Below are positions 1-10,400 of a stretch of 64,000 nucleotides of DNA, piece after piece. The stretch covers positions 121,396-185,395 of the forward strand of contig QLIY01000068.1 of NCBI GenBank assembly GCA_003260075.1, in the 5' to 3' direction. Source of the stretch: Phallusia mammillata. Taxonomy: Eukaryota; Chordata; Ascidiacea; Phlebobranchia; Ascidiidae. The position numbers and the translations under genes were made by a program. Below the pieces are notes generated by a model, which was not told the DNA's origin, ran no database searches, and saw only the letters and a program-made list of their open reading frames with translations. Position 1 is the first letter of the stretch, and every line of letters begins with the position of its first letter.

Positions 1-128
1 TCTGTATGTAGCGACGTTTCACAAACGCGACGCTGCTACAAACATTTTGACGTTAGAATATGTTTTGTAGTGATTGAATTTAACAAATCAATATTGCTAA
101 TTTAAATATTTATTTCGTTTGAGTAAGC

Positions 129-470
129 GTGGTATTCTCCACGTTTGAAGGGTGTGAAATTCCACGTTGAAAAAATCATGTATTTTTGTGCCAGAGGGTG
201 GAAATGTCCACCTTAGACAACACACGGTGGAAAACTCCACTCTATGTGTTGGGGTGGTGTGGCTTTCTCCACGCTTTCAGTATCATAGGGTGGAAATTTC
301 CACGCTGTAAACCTCATGATGTTGGTGTTGGTGGAAAATTCCACGCTTAGGAGTTTTATTCCCACCCTTTTTCAAAATATGGTGGAAATTGCCACCATTT
401 TTAACAAATTTCCACCCTGAGGTGGATTATTACAACCTCTAAATTTTACAGCGCGGCGTGGATATTTCAG
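129..470. repeat. Cluster of short GTGGAAA/TTTCCAC palindromes
   Basis: About nine imperfect inverted repeats of 14-17 bases follow each other at roughly 25-45 base intervals. Each has a GGTGGAAA-type arm and a TTCCACC/TTCCACG arm, for example GGTGGAAATTTCCACG (about 289-304), GGTGGAAAATTCCACG (about 330-345) and GGTGGAAATTGCCACC (about 381-396). Spacers between units are unrelated in sequence, so this is not a simple tandem repeat. It could be an array of dimeric protein-binding sites or a decayed minisatellite. No gene is visible nearby. Confidence 0.6.
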
Positions 471-1935
471 GGCTCATTTCCTGACAAGTTAAGTTATGTA
501 GCCTACGCAGGATTATCATTGAAATAATCTTTAGAAGATTCCCGAAACCGAAAATAGAATTACAAAAGAGTTTTAATGTTGGTTATCCAATCACCATTGT
601 CGTGCTAGTTTCTGTTTACTGTATAAATTCCATTATCCACCAACATTTACGCAAATAATAGACAGTGTTAAATGTTGGACGGGAAAATGCTAAAAAAGAA
701 AATTAAAATCATGACTCATTCAACTTTTCTGATTAATGTTTATCTAAACCGCGGTGTTCAATACACAATTAAGGCTTAGGGCTCTATTGTGTAACGCTTT
801 CAATGGTTCCGTGAATTCTGAGGGTTCCGCAGTGGTTTCCCGAGATTTGTTGCGACAATTCAAACAGGATTGGTTCATAATACTATTATTGCTATCAGTA
901 ACGCTCCCACGTAGCTACATGTAGGCCTAGTCTTGCTAAATGACAAATTGTGACTTAATAACCATAGTCTTGTTACGTTGTGATCGAATTGCGGGAGAAA
1001 ACAACCAATCCAAGCAACATGGCAATACGTTTCAATAAATTTGAGCTTAACATTTTGAGGGCTTCCGCAAAATTCACAAAATACCTTAAAGGTTTCGTGT
1101 CACTAAAAAGGTTGAAGAGCACTGTTATAGATCAAAGGTAAAAACGGAAGCACCGTGTAGGAGTCCACCTTCCGCAACGCGTTTAGAGTCAGGTTACTTA
1201 TATATAGTCACTTTATAAACACAACATTACTATCGCTGTCAAATTGTCTGTATTTTTAGCCAATATCATTGTGTTTGCATGGCTGTCTTTGTTTGTATTT
1301 TTAACCAATGTGTGACTACGTTTGGCAATCTCTGTCATTGTTTGTGTATTTTGCAAATTATAGGCTAACACCATCAAAGGTCTGACTATTAAGGACTCGT
1401 ATAAAGTTTCTGACAGGTCAATAGACTTGGGTGGATTGAGGCAACCAAATATTGTTTTGAATTAACTTTTTATATTTTAAAACATTCAACCCATGTTTTA
1501 CTGCGATAAAAAATAATAAAAAAACATGCTTTAACGATCTATTATAATGCACACAACAAATGTAGCAAAAAATACACAGTAGAAATCTTAAAAAAAGGGA
1601 GTAATTTTTACGAGTGCCCAAAGTAACTTTTGTGTGCAAATCAACACCTTAATACAAGCACAGCAGTTTGAACTGCCAATAAGGTAGCTTATGTTTTAAA
1701 TAAAGTCGAAAGGACACAACAGCACAAAGGAAGACACTATATTTCAGCTATTAAACGAGGTGGGCTAAGCGTCGCACAGTCATAAAAATCCATTTCAGTA
1801 GGCATCGGGACAACTAAACGAGTAGGAAACATCGAAGTACGGCACTTTGTAATAGTCACCTTTGTGTCGACCAACAAACAAAAACTCACCGCATGTGTCA
1901 CTAAAAATCAGCCAAACAAGTAACACAAAGCAAAG
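471..1935. other. Gene-free stretch
   Basis: AT-rich DNA with no convincing exon on either strand. The short open frames have no protein-like composition and no paired splice sites. It lies downstream of the receptor gene at 2029-3237. Confidence 0.5.
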
Positions 1936-2000
1936 GAAGGAACTTATTGCCAAATCGTCGAGTGCGCCAGACATAAAAACGGCGTCCTGGGTTCAAACCC
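1936..2000 (+). repeat. tRNA-like fragment, probably SINE-derived
   Basis: The sequence GGGTTCAAACCCC at about 1988-2000 is a perfect T-arm with a B-box. A D-arm-like stretch (TCGTCGAGTGC) and a cgcc/ggcg stem lie upstream. The putative anticodon loop is too long and the acceptor stem does not close, so this is more likely a tRNA-derived repeat fragment or tRNA pseudogene than a working tRNA. Confidence 0.35.
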
Positions 2001-2028
2001 CGTGAAAAATATACAAAAACAAGACAAT

Positions 2029-3237
2029 TTATCCGTTTTCCGATCCTCCAGATTGCTGACGAGACGACAGTTCAGTAACAGCCTTTTTCACTCGCTTGGT
2101 TCCGAAACAAGGAGACACAATCATTGCTTGGTAGTTGTCGAAGGAAAATATCACACTCATTACGTTCACGAAAAGACTAAGGTCATATATCACAAAAGGA
2201 ATATTTTTCGGGTAAGTGTTTTTAAATGCAAACGTGACCAATCCCAAAGTAGCCACATCTGACACCATACAAATGGCACCAAAAAATACAGATCGAAACA
2301 GAACTCGGCGTATTCTATCGACTGAACGCCTTTTCTTTTGCACTGCTTTTGCTGGCTGAACCGTCGAACTACTTTGCGTTGCTCGGTCACCCGACCCTTT
2401 GCTTGTGTTCGAAGTTCCGTTTACTTCAATAAATTCCGTTGTATTGACTGCGGTATCCCTAGCTGCCCCGGTATGGTAAACTACACGACTTGTGACTCTT
2501 CTCATAGAATGAATGAATCTTGTAGAAAACCTTCTGCTTCGAATGTTAACGCTCGTGGCTCGTTTTGTGGCCATGCTCTGCGCCCGTAGTGGTATAATAA
2601 AAAGAGCCAGCAACATAGACTGACCCAATACCAGAGTTGAGGCAGTTAGGACATTTGGTACTATAGAAGAGCCAACCTCTGTCACAACGCATCCATAATA
2701 TCCAGGACCAATGTTGTCTGGATATGCAAAAAGGGTGACCAGCACAATAGCAGCCCCTATTAAGAATGCTAAACTGGACCAACTCAAAAAACGCATACCC
2801 TTACTGTGCAGCTGGGACATTGTTGGGTGGCTGTATAGAACCCGCTGTCTAAGCCAGAGTAATAAATACACGGGCACTAAGGCTACAACATAAAGTGTTA
2901 CTGTAACATCGTAGAGCACCCCGCATGTGGGCCAGTCGTTGGGAAAATACGGCGGCACCACGACAAGCAGAATAGTCGATGTTATTCGCGCTGCAAGCAA
3001 GATTATAGACAACAGAGCAAAGGTGAATACAATTCCACCGTTAAAATCGTTCGAAGAGCGACGAATAAATCTCTTGGTGCGAATTCCATAGACAAGAACA
3101 GAAATGACCAGCCATAAAGTCCAGGTCAGTAAAACGCCGTTTACTGAAAGAGCGATAATTAAGTCTATTTGCTCAAACTTTGGAGGAGCAGTTACTCCAA
3201 CGACAGTTGTCGCATTTTCTTGCATTTGCACTGACAT
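2029..3237 (-). CDS. Orphan seven-transmembrane receptor, single exon, 402 aa
   Basis: A plasma-membrane G-protein-coupled-receptor-like protein; ligand and subfamily not recognised. Hydrophobic segments fall at about residues 26-52 (TM1), 68-94 (TM2), 105-130 (TM3), 149-172 (TM4), 191-217 (TM5), 312-338 (TM6) and 345-370 (TM7). Cys105 at the top of TM3 and Cys183 in loop 2 are placed for the usual disulfide. Asn8 (NAT) is an N-glycosylation site in the short extracellular N-terminus. The DRY position after TM3 reads LRQR, and TM7 lacks NPxxY (it has FSFDNYQ), so it is divergent from classical rhodopsin-type receptors. Loop 3 is long (about 218-310), Ser/Thr/Arg-rich, as is usual for phosphorylated regulatory loops. 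The ATG gives the full N-terminus, and TATA- and CCAAT-like boxes lie just upstream. No intron is visible. Confidence 0.75.
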   Translation of the reverse strand: MSVQMQENATTVVGVTAPPKFEQIDLIIALSVNGVLLTWTLWLVISVLVYGIRTKRFIRRSSNDFNGGIVFTFALLSIILLAARITSTILLVVVPPYFPNDWPTCGVLYDVTVTLYVVALVPVYLLLWLRQRVLYSHPTMSQLHSKGMRFLSWSSLAFLIGAAIVLVTLFAYPDNIGPGYYGCVVTEVGSSIVPNVLTASTLVLGQSMLLALFIIPLRAQSMATKRATSVNIRSRRFSTRFIHSMRRVTSRVVYHTGAARDTAVNTTEFIEVNGTSNTSKGSGDRATQSSSTVQPAKAVQKKRRSVDRIRRVLFRSVFFGAICMVSDVATLGLVTFAFKNTYPKNIPFVIYDLSLFVNVMSVIFSFDNYQAMIVSPCFGTKRVKKAVTELSSRQQSGGSENG

Positions 3238-3310
3238 TGTTAACTGTCTTCTTTGTCGTTACCTTCAACTACCAGACATCAATTTGCAATCAGGTTTATA
3301 AGAGATTGGC
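3238..3310 (-). promoter_or_regulatory. Possible core promoter of the receptor gene
   Basis: On the minus strand, a TATAAA (plus 3295-3300) lies about 60 bases before the receptor ATG, with a CCAAT-like box (GCCAATCT, plus about 3303-3310) immediately upstream. This is motif and position evidence only. Confidence 0.3.
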
Positions 3311-4157
3311 TGCGGCATCACATGATATTGCCTGATGCACTGTGCTGATCTATATTGCACCACTGGGTAGCCTATATGACACAGTCTTTTCGCTGCGCAT
3401 TTCAGAACACCAAAAACCGGATGGAAAATAGATGTGACGCGTAAAGTGGTGCAGCGTGGGTGCTGCCACAGTGATGTAAGATTGGCTTACAACACAAAAT
3501 AAAAGCGCCTGGTTTTATCTACACTCCCTATAGTCAGATTAGCGAGAAATCAAAGCGATTATCAAGGACAGTAGCATATAAAGATTATCATTGTATTCTT
3601 TCATCGATTAGGCAAAGGGTTTCCTATTATGTTAATATATTTTTAAATTGAAAACAGACTGCAACGACTTAAGGCGTGGGTGTAGCTAAAAGCACAGATA
3701 AAATGAATTTACCGAAAGTGACCGCACCGTACAATGACTATCATTCAATATTGCGTTTTGGAACGATTCAAACGTAAACAGATTAATGATTGACCACCAA
3801 CCTTTTCAACCCCTTAGCAGCGATGACAACGATGTGTTCGAAGACCCAAATTTGCGTCGATATTTGTTATTTTTAGAACAAGTAATATTGTTTGCATAGG
3901 AATGGCTCAAGTAAAAGCACGAGATGGACACAGGGCCTTTAGAAAGAATATTGGACTTTGAATTGTGGATAAACTGTGTTTCGACCCTTCACGTGTTTGG
4001 TGCAAGTTTTGACGATGGGGAAAAATATGACGTGATTGAAAATATTACACAGGACATAGTGAGGTAATGCCTGCGTTGGGCATTTCCAAAACTGCACTAA
4101 TTGCACAATGTTAGAGGAACAAAACAAGCTTCTGCTATTGTGTAGGCATTGGTTATG
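3311..4157. other. Gene-free stretch
   Basis: Upstream flank of the receptor gene. I see no coding exon or RNA gene here. It could hold receptor enhancer sequence. Confidence 0.4.
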
Positions 4158-4165
4158 AGTTAAAT

Positions 4166-4387
4166 CAATGGTTCCCAACCGGGGAGGAATTCCTGCCAAG
4201 GAAGGAATTAACTTTTTCATGCGGTTTGTAAATAGACACTTGGAACTCTGAGAAAATTGCCAGAGAAGTTGATAAAGACCTAATTTTACATGATCTTGTA
4301 TGTTTATCTATTGTAAGTTAGTATATTGGTGAGGGAAAAAATTGTAATTGTAAGGATGGAATTCGTCAAAAACAAAAGTGCACACCG
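4166..4387. mobile_element. Non-autonomous hAT-type element
   Basis: Starts with CAATGGTTCCCAACC, a variant of the hAT terminus CAGTGGTTCCCAACC, and is flanked by the 8-base direct repeat AGTTAAAT at 4158-4165 and 4388-4395, the usual hAT target duplication. The 3' terminus is degraded. The interior matches the element at 60899-61100 (shared gcggtttgtaaatagacactt-like stretch), so both belong to one family. No transposase is encoded. Confidence 0.65.
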
Positions 4388-4594
4388 AGTTAAATGAATG
4401 ATTTTTTTAAAAGTATAAAAACTTTACACCATAACAAAAATCATCAAACATTCTGTCTGCTTTTGTTAAACAATTCAAGCCCTGTACGATTTCCCACTAA
4501 CATTTTTCAATTTGCATGGACTATACTTACCAAACTTTTTCTAACCAATGCAAATAATAGATGACTCGTTTTATTTATTTTTGATATTTATGTG

Positions 4595-4987
4595 TCAAGA
4601 AAGCGAAAACGAAAATGCACCACTGAAACATATCATGAACGAGCACAATACAGCGTTTGCTGCTGACAACATTACAGTACAACAAAATTGCATGAAGATT
4701 TTGGATGACAAAGACGGGAAGTTCATAACTTCATCTATGATTGCATCGAACAATCGTGTGTAATTCTTAATCACTATAATAACTGGAACGAGAAACTGAA
4801 CGAGACCAACTCCGAGAATCGCGTCTGCGGGATCTGATAAAAACAAGTTTATGAGGCGATGAGTGATAAACATAAGGTACCTGCAGGTAACAAGGCCCCT
4901 TAAAAAACTATTGCGCATAACTAAAAAAACATTCAATAGTTTCCGCCGAAATTTGGCATGGTGGTTGTAGCGGTCAATTGTAATCAT
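4595..4987 (-). pseudogene. Probable decayed receptor (7TM) fragment
   Basis: The 130-residue frame begins MITIDRYNHHAKF, resembling the end of TM3 with a DRY motif (ITIDRY). Around residues 56-77 it has LVQFLVPVIIVIKNYTRLF, which resembles TM5 with its conserved Pro and Tyr. No recognisable TM4 lies between, and no TM1-TM3 or TM7 is found in the flanks. I therefore call it a remnant of a rhodopsin-type receptor rather than a working gene. Chance hydrophobic translation of AT-rich DNA is the main alternative. Confidence 0.3.
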
Positions 4988-6646
4988 CCATCAGACTTTG
5001 AAGGCGTTTGCAAGATTGGTTTTTGTATGATGACAGTTTAAAAAAATTAAAAACTTGGGCCTTAATACATACCTATGCTGTTAATTAGGCCCAACATTTT
5101 TATGTATTTTTTAAAGGTCGAAAAATCAATCAGACTACTTTATGCTTTGCGTCGGTCCAAAACAAGTTTAACCAAGCAACGTTATTAACTTTAAGACATA
5201 TAACTGTTAATCTGAAGGTACTAACAACAACGAATAAACAACCACTTGACAGTTGATCACCAATAAAGCGAAATGAAAGATCACATTCCAAAAACTTAAA
5301 AAAATACTTATTATTGGAACTTTCATCTCTCTAATAAAGCAAATAAGCAATTTTTTGCATACCAGTCGCCTTTGCTATAAAAAACACTATCGAAAATGAC
5401 AAAAATTTGTTGGGCCTTATTGCCAGCAATGGCTGACAAACGAAACCCTAATAAAATTCATTTGAGGTAATTCTTTTTTTCAGATTGGATAACGCTCCAA
5501 TTGAGCTAAAATGACCCCTTTCTGATATATCCTAATAAGATTTTATTTCGACAACAAAACCTTTTTATTTTTGTAACAAATTTTTTTTGAAAAATAATAA
5601 AAAGCTGTAAAAAAACACTTTTGAATTTGGGTTGGTCGTAGAAACTAATACATAGAACTTACAGGTCCAAAACTTTCCAAATCATTGTAAGTTTGAATAA
5701 ATCTAAAAATTATATCGAAACTGAAACATTTTTACATGTATACCAAAAAATATGAGTAGTGGGCCTTATTACCTTCCGGGCCTATATACCTTCAGGTACC
5801 TTATATAGCAGCGATTTTCAGATGTGGCCACATGCGACCGCAGAGACGAGTTTGTGCGGCCATGAACATCTTTATTACCATACAGTTAAGTTACTAGCAG
5901 CCGTGACGTAAACAAAATTCTTTTGCTAAATATTTTGATTTTAAAATTGCGCAAAACAGATTTTGTGGTACTGGGAAGAGTATTACCAGCCGAGTAGCCG
6001 TATGCGTTACGACTTTTTGTACGCCTATTGTGTTTAAACAATGTGAAAAATAGGTGCCACAGGCGTGAACAGTTAAGACTGATCGCTAGACTGTGCATCT
6101 AAATCTGTGCGTCAAGTTAGAAATTAATCTTGACTTTTCTGGCGTCTTTAAAATTCTTTACATCAGTAATTTACCAATTTTAAAACAAAAAACACTTGAC
6201 GGCGGTTGGTAAAATAAGTATCTGCGATGCGGCCGTCATAGCAAAAAGGTTATGCATCCCTGGCTTAAGACGCTTGCAATACGAAGGTGTATGACAATTT
6301 TGTATTTGACAAAGGTAGTTTGTAAATCCGTTTCTAGTTTTACTACGTTTGTGACGCTCATTATATAATTACGTCAAAAATACTTTGACAGTTTAGAAGT
6401 ATTTCACGTTCTTTGAACAAATATAGACATTTTTACGATATATAAAATTGGAAGCACATCGCCTGGTTATATACACCAGTTGCGAAATTTGTAGCTGTGT
6501 ATTTTGAGAATCTGAAGTGCATGGAACATTTTTGAACACATACGATGCGTAAAAAATGTTTACGTCTCTAGCAACTCGTAAAACGAACTTCGGCACATGA
6601 CGAGACCAGCATCAGTTGTTGACTTTTTATAACAGAACTTTCTTAC
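4988..6646. other. Gene-free stretch
   Basis: AT-rich, with short frames only on both strands. No splice-supported exon, RNA gene or intact transposon end was found. Confidence 0.4.
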
Positions 6647-6925
6647 CGTCCCGGACTTCTTGAACTCCAAGAACGCGCATCACTTTCGCTACTACTGTGG
6701 TGGTTGGAACTTTTTGCCGAATGGCCCCGCATTCTGAATGTATAAAGTATTTTTTTTATTGAAAGCAATACGCCAGTATGACGTCACAGTACCTTTCTTG
6801 CTGACGTCGGTAGTGACGACACGGGCGGTCAAGGTCACTGCCAGTGGACCAGGAGGAGGAGCGATCACGTGAGCTGGTAAAAGTTGAAGAAGATCAAGTA
6901 AACAACTGAGGATATCAACCTTCAT
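6647..6925 (-). CDS. Weak candidate: first two exons of an unrecognised small gene
   Basis: Exon 1 (6793-6925) opens with ATG and reads MKVDILSCLL, ending TTDVSKK before a gtactg donor. Exon 2 (6647-6694) follows an accaccacag acceptor, reads VVAKVMRVLGVQEVRD, and ends at a gtaaga donor. The junction phase fits (one base plus two). No continuation to a stop codon could be followed at lower coordinates, and I recognise no family. It could be a real small gene, a partial or decayed gene, or chance. Confidence 0.25.
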
Positions 6926-7044
6926 GATTTTCAAAGCGCTTCTGATAGGTAAAAAACGAACACGGCAAACAGGTTTGAAAACTACCGGGCCATTGTGTGC
7001 TTTGTGTATTTAAGAGCTTAATTTTAGAGCCATACCACAGGGTA

Positions 7045-7340
7045 GGGATGTCAAACTTTTTTAATAGGCAATTTTTATCAGGTAAAGACGCCCACAGGCC
7101 AAGGTTTTTTGCGAAGTTTTAAACTGTAGAAATGGAACACAAATATACGGGATCTAAGGAAATTGTGGGATTTTGTTGCGTCAGCACCGTGCATACTTCC
7201 TTTTTACCGGTAAATAAAGTTGCAAAAAGCTTTTGCGCGAAGTCGCAATTCGCCAGAACCTCAAAACTTCATCCAAACTAAGGCGGGTCATACGCAACAC
7301 AATTTGATATAACAGCCGCGGGCCACGTGCAATTTTAAAG
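7045..7340. mobile_element. Truncated hAT-type element, same family as 38103-38414
   Basis: It begins with AGGGATGTCAAACTTTTTT and shares long stretches with the complete copy at 38103, including the gtaaagacgcccNcNggccaa segment, the tttaccggtaaataaagtt segment and the final gggccac block. The right terminus is missing and no target duplication was found. Confidence 0.55.
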
Positions 7341-7425
7341 TTACGCATTTGCAATAGAACTCTTTGCCAATGTGGAGAAAGACAAGTTTAAGCCTGAAAC
7401 GACCAGACAATTCTTGTACACAGTT

Positions 7426-10400
7426 TTACCTTAACGACGTAGAAGACGTCGATGAATCGTAACTAAAAGATCTTGAACGGTGGCGACGAGATGTTCTGCT
7501 TCTAGATCGGCCGGATGAGTAGTAAGAAGAGCTTCTGTTTGAACAAACACAAATAAATAACAATCCAATATTGCAAACCAACTTACACTATTTCTAATTC
7601 AATTAGAATAAAAAATATGTGAATAATGTTAAACATAATTTTAAAAAAAAGTTAACATGCAAACCCATATAAAGTAAGCCAAATGTACTTATCACCAACT
7701 CCGACTAAACAGATTGCAAAGTCACGCAAGTGGCCACACGGTCAAAACAACGATTTTTTGAGGGGGTAAGTTTATTGCGTATGAAAACAGTATCTAAATC
7801 AAAGCGACAAAGGTTTATTGTGTATAAATATTTGAGAAACTGAAAACGAACATCATGTTTTGCCAAATAAATACGTCAAACAACGTAATCACGACGTTGA
7901 CGCATACCTGCTTCGGTCGCTATAGGAACCCGATCTTCCTGAACGTCGTTTGTGTTTTCTGCGGCGTGAACGGCCGCGGCTGTAACTAGAATCGTCCGAA
8001 GAATCCGACCTAATACAAGAAATGGATAAATAACATGTTTAACTCGCCAAGTTTTGATTCACGGCGAAAACAACTTCCAACCTCAGTTAACTTATTCAAA
8101 AAAATGCAATTAAACAGATATTAAACCTCTGCAAGATTTTTCACAAAAAAAGAAGAGAACACACATGTAGCTAAAAATTTGCAAAGAATCTGACTTAATA
8201 CAAGACATACAAAGCTAACATGTCATAAAGTTTCTAACTCAAATCACTTCTTCTTATCAAATAGTAAGACTACAAACCCGCTTCTGTAACTTCTTGAACG
8301 AGAGCTTGAATATGAAGATGCAGATGAGCTTCGTCTTCTGCGAGATCTCTTCTTATCTTTTCGCCTCCTGTTCCGAACAGGGGTTGGCGTTCTTGAGGAT
8401 GCAGGAGACGGAAGTGGAGGCTCTTCACTAAAAAATAAAGATAAAACTTGAAAGATCAAAACGTTTCTTGACTAAGAATTATATCAATGATAATATTGTT
8501 ATGCTTTCGTAAAATTAAGGCAAGGGTATCAAATATGTTCTATTGTTTAGAAATTGTTTTACATCAACAAAAAATTAAATTTAGACTACTAAAAGTGGGC
8601 AAACAGCAGCAATGTAACGCAAAACTTAAAAATTGGTACTATAACACAATCAGTTTAGAAAAACAATAGGTAAACATTGAAAGCATGTTGTGTCTCACTA
8701 GGCCTGCAATTAGTAACGTTTCAACTTGGTTTAGGTCATACTTTGAAATTTCAACATGTTGCATGATATCTGACAAAGCAATGCCCCCCCCCCCAATCAG
8801 TTTAGAAAAACAATAGGTAAACATTGAAAGCATGTTGTGTCTTACTAGGCCTGCAATTAGTAACGTTTCAACTCGGTTTAGGTCATACTTTAAAATTTCA
8901 ACATGTTGCATGATATCTGACAAAGCAATGCTTTTCAAATTATCTTAACTTACTTTGAACTGTTAAATATTTTTTTCAGTTTCTCATCAGTCAAATCAGT
9001 GGAAAGCATGGCTGCCATGACAGCATCATTAAGTCGCTTGGCATCTGAATAAATACATGATTTAGGTAAAGAAGCTTTAGAAGCAAACTAGGGTAATAGA
9101 ATATGTCAATCTACAAACCTGCTATAGGTTCTGGAGGTCGTTCATCTGAAATAAAGTAAAACAAATTCAGCTTTCAACCAACAAAAGTCAGTTCCATATG
9201 TGAAGAATATTTTATTTTATTGCATTGACAAAATGACTATCAATTTACCACATAACAAAATGTACTATTTGAATACCCCCCCCCCCAGCTTTCAACCAAC
9301 AAAAGTCAGTTCCATATGTGAAGAATATTTTATCTTATTACATTGAAAAAATGACTATCAATTTACCACATAACAAAATGTGCTATTTGACCAAATAAAT
9401 ATGGTTCTATGCTCATAAACTATGGTTCTTTATGTCATTAACAATTTTGTCTAAGCCTTAAGATTCAGAGGGACTAATTTCATTTTTAATATAGCACATG
9501 TCTGGCACCAAATTCAGTTCCTAATGGAAACACAGTTTAGTTTCAATGTTAAAACCGACCACTGACTTTAGATGCATACTTAAAGGCACTGATTTATGTT
9601 CTTTTCAGCATTTAGGTGCCTAGCAAGTATCCAAACAGAGTAGGCCACCCTCAACATAAAGTTTTATTCTATGTTTTACTACCTACCCTCTGCTGGCAAT
9701 GGTGGTGGATCTTGGTTAACTGGCATTGGTGGATTGTATTCTTGGCCACCAGATGGAAGTGGTGGTGGCCGAGTGCCATAATGCATGTAGGGGTTATGCA
9801 TGGAATATTGCATATGGTAGGGATGCATGTATTGTTGATACATGGGATGGTAATACTGTTGCTGTTGGTACATTGACATTTGTTGTCGCATATACATTGC
9901 ATTTGTCATAGACGTTTGTGCTTGTTGAGTTACTGTAGGAGCAGATTGCACTGGTGCTGCTGCTGTTGTTGCGACAGCCTTAGGTTGCTCAAGTTGTTTC
10001 TCAGGTTCAGTTTTCTCATGGGAGGGTTTGTTGCTTTTTCCCCCCCCCCTCATAGACGTTTGTGCTTGTTGAGTTACTGTAGGAGCAGATTGCACTGCTG
10101 CTGCTGCTGCTGTTGTTGTGACAGCCTTAGGTTGCTCAAGTTGTTTCTCAGGTTCAGTTTTCTCCTGGGAGGGTTTGTTACTTTTGTGTTTCTTATGTTT
10201 TTTGCTTTTCTTCTTCTTAGGTTTGGAACCAATAGGAATTGTTTCCGGCTGTGGTGTGGCAAGCTTTATATTAAAGACAATAGGTTTTTTGGCAGCGGGT
10301 GCACTGCCATGAACAAGTAATTCACCATCATCTTCACTTTCAATCTCATCTTTTACATCAGTGACCTGCTCACTCACAGATTCTTTAGCAACTTTGTGGA

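Noticed and set aside
6647..6694. Resemblance of VAKVMRVLG to ribosomal protein S28 (ARVTKVLG)
   Set aside because: The similarity stops after nine residues, and the upstream exon does not match S28.
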